In this document: positions 1-4,880 of the stretch, piece by piece
Layout: the number at the start of each line of letters is the position of its first letter
Numbering within the stretch: the first letter of the stretch is position 1
Assembly (NCBI GenBank): GCA_002482705.1
Contig: DLGM01000164.1
Span: forward strand, 1 to 7,157
Source: Cyanobacteria bacterium UBA7694
GTDB lineage: Bacteria > Cyanobacteriota > Sericytochromatia > UBA7694
Direction of reading: 5' to 3'
Length of the DNA: 7,157 nt
Notes under the pieces: model-generated
Database searches by the model: none
Seen by the model: the letters and a program-made list of their open reading frames with translations, nothing else
Told to the model about the DNA's origin: nothing
Translations under genes and position numbers: made by a program

Positions 1-1
1 C

Positions 2-1198
2 CGCCTGTATGATGCCCGCAAGGAGCAGTGCAAAAACTTAAATTTGCGTGCCATTATTGCCGGGGGCCGCATTCCCGGTTATGCCGAACTGGCCGACGTA
101 TTAACCCCCATGCAATATATCGAAAAAGTGCGCAACCGCGAGCTGTACGACCCCATTCTGACCTTTCAGTTGGCCAATGATTTTCACGTCAAAAAGTTTA
201 TTCGCGACTATCTAATGTTTGATGTCGAATCGAAGGGCTGTGCCACTTTGCTCGAGTGGAACAATATTTTTTATGAGCCCGGTGAAGAGATCATTAATTC
301 GCCCCGCTCAGACATTCGTATTGGTGTTGTCCAGTGGCAAATGCGCTCCTTTAACACCCTCGAAAGCCTGATTGAAAATATTGAGTTCTTTGTCGATGTG
401 GTCTCAGACTATGAGTGCGACTTTATCCTCTTCCCCGAGTTTTTTAATGCCCCGCTCATGGCCAATTTTGCGCATCTCCCGGAAGCCGAAGCCATGCGCG
501 CTTTGGCCGAATACACCGAGCCTTTGCGCCAGTGTTTTGTCGAATTTGCCATGCGTTACAACGTCAATATTATTACCGGCAGTATGCCCTGCCTAGAAGA
601 TGACAAACTGCTCAATATTGGCTTTCTCTGCCGCCGGGATGGAACATGGGATGATTTCCACAAAATTCATATCACACCCAGTGAAGCTTATGCCTGGGGC
701 ATGGTCGGCGGAGATAAGGTCAAAGTTTATGACACCGACGCCGGGCGCATTGGCATTCTGATCTGTTATGACTGCGAATTCCCGGAACTGGCACGGCTGC
801 TGGCAAACGATGGCATGCAGGTACTGTTTGTACCCTTTTTAACCGACACCCAAAATGGTTATCACCGCGTGCGTCACTGTGCCCAAGCCCGCGCGATTGA
901 AAACGAGTGTTATGTGGCCATTGCTGGCTGTGTCGGCAATCTGCCCAAGGTCGCCCATATGGACATCCAGTACGCCCGTTCCGCCGTCTTTTCCCCTTGC
1001 GACTTTTCCTTTCCCGTTGATGGGGTCGTCACCGAAGCGGTTCCCAACAGCGAAATGACCTTGGTCGCCGACGTCAACCTCGATTTACTCAAAAAACTGC
1101 ACCACAATGGTTCGGTCCACAATCTGCGTGACCGGCGCACTGATCTGTATGATCTGCGTTGGAAGAGCGGCTCCCAGATGCCCATCAAGGTCAACTAA
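2..1198 (+). CDS. GNAT acetyltransferase / carbon-nitrogen hydrolase fusion protein, 5' truncated
   Basis: The frame is open to the left edge, so this is the C-terminal 398 residues of a longer protein. The first ~90 residues (RLYDARKEQ, AGGRIPGY, DVESKGCATLLEW) look like the end of a GNAT N-acetyltransferase domain. From about residue 105 a nitrilase-superfamily (CN hydrolase) domain follows. Its catalytic triad is visible: Glu in FPEFF (codon 437-439), Lys in FHKIHITPSE (codon 662-664) and Cys in ILICYDCEFPE (codon 764-766). Known GNAT/nitrilase fusions share this order and these motifs; they are predicted cytoplasmic amidohydrolases whose natural substrate is not established. A TTG at 44 could be scored as a start, but conserved GNAT sequence continues upstream of it, so it is internal. 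No terminator is evident after the stop. Family call is secure; substrate is unknown. Confidence 0.93.
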   Translation, partial: RLYDARKEQCKNLNLRAIIAGGRIPGYAELADVLTPMQYIEKVRNRELYDPILTFQLANDFHVKKFIRDYLMFDVESKGCATLLEWNNIFYEPGEEIINSPRSDIRIGVVQWQMRSFNTLESLIENIEFFVDVVSDYECDFILFPEFFNAPLMANFAHLPEAEAMRALAEYTEPLRQCFVEFAMRYNVNIITGSMPCLEDDKLLNIGFLCRRDGTWDDFHKIHITPSEAYAWGMVGGDKVKVYDTDAGRIGILICYDCEFPELARLLANDGMQVLFVPFLTDTQNGYHRVRHCAQARAIENECYVAIAGCVGNLPKVAHMDIQYARSAVFSPCDFSFPVDGVVTEAVPNSEMTLVADVNLDLLKKLHHNGSVHNLRDRRTDLYDLRWKSGSQMPIKVN

Positions 1199-1305
1199 CG
1201 GAGTATATTGCATCCCCAGCGATACCTTCCGGCTAAACTCAGGGAAATCGACGAACGCACAACCCAATGGCATAATGCATACATCCCGATTCTTGCAGGT
1301 GCACG

Positions 1306-2088
1306 ATGCGTCTTTTATTCTTTCGTCTCTTGGCCCTCACCACCTTATCCCTGGCAGGGCATCTGCCCGCACATGCCCTGCCGGGACAAAGTTACCGCGA
1401 AATCACAAGTTGGGTACACAACCATGCCCTTCTTTCCCCCCAGTTGATCGGGCCTATCAACCTGATGGACTACTGGCAAGTCACCGCCTTCCGGGAATTG
1501 CAGGATCAGGTGTTTATTGATATCGAATTCCTATTTTCTTCAGCGGATGATCCGGGTGCAGCTACAGCCAAAGTGCATGAAGAAGCCCTAACCATCGTGG
1601 AAAAAGAACCCAAAAACGATAAATCTGAAGACGAGCTGATTTTTGACCCACGCCCCTGGATCGACAAAGCTTACCTGGCGATCTGGGAACCCACTAACCC
1701 CAAGGCTCATCTGGTTTTAGAGCGTGTGTATGGAGCGGCTGTAGCCCAAGACTTCAAAAACGCCCAGCTATTGTTTCAAGGGAATGAATACGTCGAAGAG
1801 GCTCCCACCAGCTATGTGCGCTACCCCATCGAACAGCGACGTTACCGCATGTATATCTGGGGCAAAGACGTAAAGATCTTTCTGGGTGCTCAATATGGTT
1901 ATGAAGTGAGTACGGTGTCCCTCAGTGGCAATACCCCTGATAAAGTGAGCCTCAAAATCAAAAGCAAAGCCGAAGCGCTCGCAGATGTCAAAACGCTCCA
2001 GCACAATGCCCGCGAATACGAAGCCTATCTGCGCGAAACCGAAGCCACGGCTCCGCGCACCACACCTGCGGCCATCAAACTGAAATAG
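1306..2088 (+). CDS. exported protein of unknown function (260 aa)
   Basis: I do not recognise the family. Residues 1-24 form a typical signal peptide: Arg near the start, a Leu-rich core, and a likely cleavage site after A22-H23-A24. The mature part is about 236 residues, soluble in appearance, with many aromatic and charged residues, an acidic/lysine-rich stretch near 95-110 and a Lys/Ala/Glu-rich, probably helical C-terminus. There is no second membrane segment, lipobox or cysteine motif. The ATG is preceded only by a weak AGG (1297-1299), but it is the start that gives a complete signal peptide. The gene lies 107 bp after the nitrilase-fusion gene on the same strand; a shared transcript is possible but not shown. 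It ends convergently inside the 3' end of the antitoxin gene (14 bp overlap). Confidence 0.8.
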   Translation: MRLLFFRLLALTTLSLAGHLPAHALPGQSYREITSWVHNHALLSPQLIGPINLMDYWQVTAFRELQDQVFIDIEFLFSSADDPGAATAKVHEEALTIVEKEPKNDKSEDELIFDPRPWIDKAYLAIWEPTNPKAHLVLERVYGAAVAQDFKNAQLLFQGNEYVEEAPTSYVRYPIEQRRYRMYIWGKDVKIFLGAQYGYEVSTVSLSGNTPDKVSLKIKSKAEALADVKTLQHNAREYEAYLRETEATAPRTTPAAIKLK

Positions 2089-2401
2089 CGGGTTCAGCCA
2101 CACGGGGGTGTACTTCTTGGTGCAGACGTCCCCCCAACGCTTGCAGGGCCATTTCCAAGTCATAATGTGTTTGTAAATTGAGCCAAGACTGAGGGCTGAC
2201 CCCAAAATATAAACCCAAACGTAAAGCAGTATCCGCACTAATGGCTCGTTTACCATGCACAATCTCATTGATACGTCGCGGCGAAACCCCAATGGTTTTG
2301 GCCAAAGCATACTGACTCAAACCCAGGGGAATCATCCACTCTTCCTGCAAAATTTCACCGGGATGAATCGAGATTAATGTTTTCTTTCGTTTAATGCCCA
2401 C
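2075..2401 (-). CDS. higA: HigA-family antitoxin (XRE-type HTH), apparently orphan
   Basis: The protein is about 108 residues from a GTG at 2401, matching the usual HigA length. It begins with the family signature HPGEIL, followed by an XRE helix-turn-helix (LSQYALAKTIGVSPRRINEI), then HGKRAISADTALRLGLYFG and SWLNLQTHYDLEMA, all near-consensus for HigA antitoxins. HigA normally neutralises the HigB mRNA interferase and represses the higBA promoter. HigB is normally encoded just upstream of HigA, but here that place is taken by an excalibur lipoprotein gene, which overlaps by 11 bp. The start is uncertain: GTG 2401 has a poor ribosome site; ATG 2434 (119 aa) has a weak GGTG seven bases upstream and would lie deeper in the lipoprotein gene. 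Either way translation is probably coupled to the preceding gene. It could also act as a stand-alone DNA-binding regulator. Confidence 0.88.
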   Translation of the reverse strand: MGIKRKKTLISIHPGEILQEEWMIPLGLSQYALAKTIGVSPRRINEIVHGKRAISADTALRLGLYFGVSPQSWLNLQTHYDLEMALQALGGRLHQEVHPRVAEPAISV

Positions 2402-2918
2402 GGCTACACCACTGTGACTCACAGGGAATCCCATCGTTGTCACCATCCATTTTGGTATTGGGGCAATTCTGGATGTAGAACAACGATTCCTCACAGGAAG
2501 TCATTTGGGAGCAATATTCCTTACCTTCACAGCGATACTTGCTTTCCAAGATGGGGGATGGGGTCGCAGTAGGCATAGGTGTTGGGGGGGGTGTTGGCGT
2601 CGGACTCGGTGTAGCGACAACAACACTCGCCGTGGGTGTCGGACTCGGAACGATGACTGGACTCTCTGAGAGTATCGGAGTCACATTCATTGAGGGAGTA
2701 GGCAAAACATTTTCGGCGGTGGGGATAACGATCGGAGCTGGAGACATCCCAGAAGAACTGGGAATCGGTGTGCCAATGGTGCTAGGCATAGAGGATTCCT
2801 GGGTAGGAAGCATTAAATCAACATCCTGAGGTGAGGCAGCCACACAACTCAATAGACTGAAGCTGCATAGGATACTGAACAATGTTTTTTGAGCACGTCG
2901 TGAAGGATGCTCTAACAT
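2391..2918 (-). CDS. lipoprotein with C-terminal excalibur (calcium-binding) domain
   Basis: This 175-residue protein has a lipoprotein signal peptide (hydrophobic 12-24, lipobox L22-L23-S24-C25). A Pro/Ser/Thr-rich, probably extended linker runs from about 30 to 125 (TPSPTPTP repeats). A Cys-rich C-terminal domain follows at about 127-171 with six cysteines (130, 136, 142, 152, 166, 171), NCPNTKMDGDNDGIPCE and a terminal QWC. The DGDNDGIPCE loop is the hallmark of excalibur domains, which resemble EF-hand calcium loops and occur in secreted proteins and nucleases; no nuclease domain is present here. The likely place is a membrane-anchored periplasmic or surface position with the domain displayed on a flexible stalk. 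ATG 2918 is supported by TGAGG at 2926-2930 with 7-base spacing. A promoter candidate lies upstream, so the gene need not depend on the radical SAM operon 101 bp before it. Confidence 0.85.
   Translation of the reverse strand: MLEHPSRRAQKTLFSILCSFSLLSCVAASPQDVDLMLPTQESSMPSTIGTPIPSSSGMSPAPIVIPTAENVLPTPSMNVTPILSESPVIVPSPTPTASVVVATPSPTPTPPPTPMPTATPSPILESKYRCEGKEYCSQMTSCEESLFYIQNCPNTKMDGDNDGIPCESQWCSRGH
2584..2591 (-). repeat. C8 homopolymer tract in the lipoprotein linker
   Basis: Eight consecutive G on the plus strand (C on the coding strand) encode the PPP of the linker, in frame as given. A one-base length change here would remove the downstream excalibur domain. Just beyond it, the 11-base sequence GTCGGACTCGG occurs twice (2599-2609 and 2638-2648, exactly 39 bp apart), which reflects repeated PSPTP codons. 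Confidence 0.5.
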
Positions 2919-2930
2919 AGATTAACCTCA

Positions 2931-2973
2931 GAATATTAAAAGTGTAGACAGGCATTCTACTACACAAATATTC
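2931..2973. repeat. nested inverted repeat in the leader of the excalibur lipoprotein gene
   Basis: Outer arms GAATATT (2931-2937) and AATATTC (2967-2973) are exact reverse complements. Inner arms GTGTAG (2942-2947) and CTACAC (2960-2965) are also exact. The element lies between the predicted -10 box and the ribosome site of the lipoprotein gene. On the minus strand the inner stem is followed by TTTT, so it may be an operator, a leader hairpin, or a weak terminator of the radical SAM transcript. Confidence 0.45.
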
Positions 2974-2976
2974 TCT

Positions 2977-3004
2977 GTTATATTCTGCATACAAGCTATA
3001 TCAA
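2977..3004 (-). promoter_or_regulatory. putative sigma70-type promoter for the excalibur lipoprotein gene
   Basis: On the minus strand TTGATA (2999-3004) and TATAAC (2977-2982) are separated by 16 bp, close to consensus -35 and -10 boxes. Transcription would start near 2970, giving a leader of roughly 50 bases that contains the nested inverted repeat. It lies just after the stop of the radical SAM gene. Confidence 0.5.
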
Positions 3005-3019
3005 ACATCGTATCAGCGA

Positions 3020-4267
3020 TCAGGTATTTGAGACCAAACGAAGCGGGCGTTCCATTGCTCCTGGATCAGGGGCATCAAAGGCTTCTTCGATCAGGGTGAA
3101 ATGAGCATGGTCAAAGGGCTGACCCGGAGCAGGTGTGGTGCGTATCAAGCGTTCGCGCAGGCCTTTTTTGGCGAGGCTTTGGGCGCGAAAATGGCAGTAG
3201 GGGTTATTACCGGGCTTACCAAACAGCGCATGGGCCGTAAAATTGCATCCCCCCTGGCAGGTTTCGGCAAAGGGGCAGGTGCGGCAAAAGCCCCACAGTT
3301 CTAGCGGTTTGCGTCGGAAAGCCAGCTCTGGGCTTTGATCCCAAATTGCTTGCAGTGGCTGGTCACGCACATTGCCCCCCACATAGGTGGCACTCTGGAG
3401 TGACGGACAGCCTTTCACAGCCCCATGAGATTCAATGCCCAAGACATATTTACCCGCTTGGCAGCCATGAAAATGATCGCGTCCGCCCGGCAGGGGCGAG
3501 CGCAACAGCGCTTCTTGAGGGCCAAAATACCCCAGGTTATTGCCGGGCATGATCAGCAGCCCTTCTTTGAGCCCTTGCCTCTTGAGATCGGCTACACGGG
3601 GCACAAAATCAATCAAATCCCAGGGTTGAAACAACATTTCTGGAGTATCCGCAGCCCGTCCCAGCGCAGCCGTAATCTGGATTTGCCAACTGCGCACACC
3701 CAGACTTTTGAGGTGGGTGTATAACCCTTCCAAATCGCCTTGGTTGAGGCGGTTAAAATGGGTATTGGCGCTGGCATCCATCCCGGCGGCCTGAATGGCA
3801 GCCAGGGCTTTGGCCGTTTGTTGGAAGCTATCTTTGCGTTTGCGAATGTGGTTATGGTTGTTTTCTAGGCCATCAACACTGATCGAGACACGCTTCAAGC
3901 CCGCCGCCGCCATGGCCTGGGCACGTTCTGGCGTAATCCCCATGCCTCCACTGGTCATCACCGGGGTGATGCCCGCAGCAGCCAAGGCCGCCACAATCTC
4001 TAAAAAGCCGGGATGCAGATAGGCTTCACCGCCAATCAGAACCACCTCTTTGGCCTGCATCGCAGCCAATTGTTCAACCACTTGGAGGGCTTCAACCAAG
4101 GTTAATTCTTCAGGGCGAGCCACCACTGCGCGGGAACCACAGTGGCGGCAGGCATGGTCACAGCGCAGGGTCAGTTCCCAGACGACATAGGCCGGATGAA
4201 AAGGGGTTGCGCCCATTGTGACCCGGCGTTGGCTCAGTTCTTGGCTACGCTGCTGATGACGCATCAC
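3020..4267 (-). CDS. radical SAM/SPASM enzyme, putative peptide or protein modifying enzyme
   Basis: This complete 415-residue protein has the radical SAM 4Fe-4S motif CDHACRHC (Cys 36, 40, 43), the GGE SAM-binding motif (GGEAYLHP, 79-86) and SISVDGL near 128-134. The C-terminal half is a SPASM-type domain that should bind auxiliary Fe-S clusters: Cys 269, 287, 328, 331, 337, 341 and 358, in the order GCQAGKYVLGIESHGAVKGCP, then FCRTCPFAETCQGGC, then NPYC. SPASM enzymes typically modify ribosomal peptides or proteins, or mature enzyme active sites. No RiPP-recognition domain is evident at the N-terminus. The ATG overlaps the stop of the upstream zinc-ribbon lipoprotein gene as ATGA (4264-4267), implying translational coupling and a shared role. 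An internal ATG at residue 18 is a less likely start. The enzyme class is secure; the substrate is inferred only. Confidence 0.92.
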   Translation of the reverse strand: MMRHQQRSQELSQRRVTMGATPFHPAYVVWELTLRCDHACRHCGSRAVVARPEELTLVEALQVVEQLAAMQAKEVVLIGGEAYLHPGFLEIVAALAAAGITPVMTSGGMGITPERAQAMAAAGLKRVSISVDGLENNHNHIRKRKDSFQQTAKALAAIQAAGMDASANTHFNRLNQGDLEGLYTHLKSLGVRSWQIQITAALGRAADTPEMLFQPWDLIDFVPRVADLKRQGLKEGLLIMPGNNLGYFGPQEALLRSPLPGGRDHFHGCQAGKYVLGIESHGAVKGCPSLQSATYVGGNVRDQPLQAIWDQSPELAFRRKPLELWGFCRTCPFAETCQGGCNFTAHALFGKPGNNPYCHFRAQSLAKKGLRERLIRTTPAPGQPFDHAHFTLIEEAFDAPDPGAMERPLRLVSNT

Positions 4268-4590
4268 GGGGCGGGCGAGGCGGCGGCGGATGGAGAAGCT
4301 GATGGGGACGGTATGGCTGAGGGAGCAGCCGAAGCAGACGGAGAGGGCGAAGGAGAAGGAGTGGTACAGGGTTTATCCACTTCTTCAGAGGTGTCATCAC
4401 AGGGAGGCAGCGACATAGGTGGGGGAGCCCCATAACAAGCAGCCAAGGTCATGGTAAAACTGGCGCCCAGCATGAGCTGAAAAGCGCGTTTTAGACCCCG
4501 CTTCAGACCCCGCTGGGGTGCACGATGACAATTGGGACATTGGCTGGCCTGGGCAGGAATAAAACCTTCACAATGGGAACATGGGTGCAT
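4264..4590 (-). CDS. small zinc-ribbon lipoprotein-like protein with CYGAPPPM motif, coupled to the radical SAM gene
   Basis: This 108-residue protein has an unusual layout. Residues 4-21 form a CxxC-N10-CxxC zinc ribbon (CSHC...CPNC). A basic stretch follows (R27-R35, containing RGLK twice). A hydrophobic segment at 36-51 ends in lipobox L49-A50-A51-C52. Next come YGAPPPM (53-59), a short acidic patch with two Cys (64, 75) and a Pro/Ser/Ala repeat tail to the end. The start is ATG 4590, set by a perfect GGAGG five bases upstream; a TTG at 4602 lies within that ribosome site region and is rejected. The gene is first in a two-gene operon with the radical SAM enzyme (ATGA overlap). By analogy with rSAM/lipoprotein pairs it may be the modified substrate, with YGAPP the likely conserved core. 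That role is inference; coding status is well supported. Confidence 0.85.
   Translation of the reverse strand: MHPCSHCEGFIPAQASQCPNCHRAPQRGLKRGLKRAFQLMLGASFTMTLAACYGAPPPMSLPPCDDTSEEVDKPCTTPSPSPSPSASAAPSAIPSPSASPSAAASPAP
4490..4513 (-). repeat. 12-bp tandem duplication inside the zinc-ribbon lipoprotein gene
   Basis: TTTAGACCCCGC (4490-4501) is followed directly by TTCAGACCCCGC (4502-4513), 11 of 12 identical. It encodes the in-frame RGLK-RGLK duplication just before the membrane segment and lengthens the positively charged stretch by four residues. Confidence 0.75.
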
Positions 4591-4595
4591 AAGCG

Positions 4596-4600
4596 CCTCC
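4596..4600 (-). promoter_or_regulatory. strong ribosome binding site (GGAGG) fixing the start at 4590
   Basis: On the minus strand GGAGG is followed by CGCTT and then ATG. The perfect anti-16S match and 5-base spacing decide the start of the zinc-ribbon lipoprotein gene. It also implies strong translation of the first gene in the operon. Confidence 0.85.
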
Positions 4601-4603
4601 AAA

Positions 4604-4621
4604 ATTTACTTTTTAGTAAAC
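4604..4621. promoter_or_regulatory. palindrome 1, putative operator before the zinc-ribbon/radical SAM operon
   Basis: Plus-strand TTTACT-TTTT-AGTAAA (4605-4620) is a perfect 6-bp inverted repeat. Read on the minus strand, TTTACTAAAAAGTAAAT matches palindrome 2 at 16 of 17 bases. It sits immediately after the predicted -10 box (4624-4629), over the expected transcription start, and 13 bases before the ATG, the classical place for a repressor site. A hairpin in the leader is an alternative. Confidence 0.55.
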
Positions 4622-4623
4622 TT

Positions 4624-4652
4624 ATATTAGTACAAACATCTTGCTTTGTAAA
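4624..4652 (-). promoter_or_regulatory. putative sigma70-type promoter of the zinc-ribbon/radical SAM operon
   Basis: On the minus strand TTTACA (4647-4652) and TAATAT (4624-4629) are separated by 17 bp. The -35 box matches consensus at five of six positions and the spacing is ideal. Transcription would start near 4617, inside palindrome 1, with a leader of about 27 bases. The remaining gene-free DNA out to about 4799 shows no other feature I can support. Confidence 0.6.
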
Positions 4653-4799
4653 GAGCGCAACTTTAAAAAATCGCTTCAGTGCTAGAGAAGGCTGGCATCA
4701 GGTCTGCAAGTTCCCCACACAAAAGCATTGAAGGATTAAATAATAAATCGTTTGGGTGACTGTCTTAACCGCCGCTCAAACACCGCAAATCCAAATCTT

Positions 4800-4839
4800 T
4801 TGATAAGTTATTTACAAAAAAGTAAATACATGTCACAAT
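4800..4839 (+). promoter_or_regulatory. putative promoter region of the 474-aa lipoprotein gene
   Basis: Two overlapping readings are possible: TTGATA (4800-4805) with TAAATA (4823-4828), or TTTACA (4811-4816) with CACAAT (4834-4839), both with 17-bp spacers. Neither -10 box is strong. In both readings palindrome 2 overlaps the promoter, so a protein bound there would interfere with RNA polymerase. Confidence 0.35.
4810..4827. promoter_or_regulatory. palindrome 2, putative operator before the 474-aa lipoprotein gene
   Basis: ATTTAC-AAAAAA-GTAAAT is a perfect inverted repeat with 6-bp arms and a 6-bp A-tract centre. It matches palindrome 1 in the opposite orientation, so each copy reads the same way relative to the gene it precedes. 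Centre-to-centre distance is 206 bp. It lies 53 bases before the ATG and overlaps the promoter candidates. Confidence 0.55.
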
Positions 4840-4880
4840 CAACAATAAGTTAACCCACCGATGGAGTAAGGATCCCGCTC

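Noticed and set aside
44..46. TTG as the start of the nitrilase-fusion gene
   Set aside because: Codons upstream to the edge (RLYDARKEQ...) continue a GNAT domain, so the gene begins outside the window.
1107..1520. Plus-strand frame spanning the gap between the nitrilase-fusion gene and the exported protein gene
   Set aside because: It overlaps both real genes in another frame, lacks a ribosome site, and its product has no family features.
2492..2494. ATG at 2494 as the start of the HigA gene
   Set aside because: It would add 31 residues unlike HigA that merely re-read the excalibur domain in another frame; GTG 2401 or ATG 2434 fits the family length.
2599..2648. Spaced direct repeats of GTCGGACTCGG as a CRISPR-like or regulatory array
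   Set aside because: Only two copies, 39 bp (13 codons) apart, in frame with repeated PSPTP residues of a coding linker.
2539..2829. Plus-strand reading frame encoding a Gly/Val-rich protein
   Set aside because: It is the antisense of the Pro/Ser/Thr linker of the excalibur lipoprotein; the glycine-valine pattern is a by-product of PTP codons, and there is no ribosome site.
4142..4435. Plus-strand frame with a Gly/Glu/Ala repeat tail
   Set aside because: Antisense of the Pro/Ser tail of the zinc-ribbon lipoprotein and of the start of the radical SAM gene; the low-complexity tail is a mirror of the real coding strand.
4600..4602. TTG as the start of the zinc-ribbon lipoprotein gene
   Set aside because: Its G is the first base of the GGAGG ribosome site that serves the ATG at 4590.
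4605..4620. TTTACT/AGTAAA hairpin as a transcription terminator
   Set aside because: The stem is short and AT-only apart from one pair, and it lies between promoter and start codon; an operator or leader element fits better.
4750..4781. GTTTG ... CAAAC inverted repeat in the intergenic region
   Set aside because: Arms are only 5 bp with a loop of about 22 bases; this is expected by chance.
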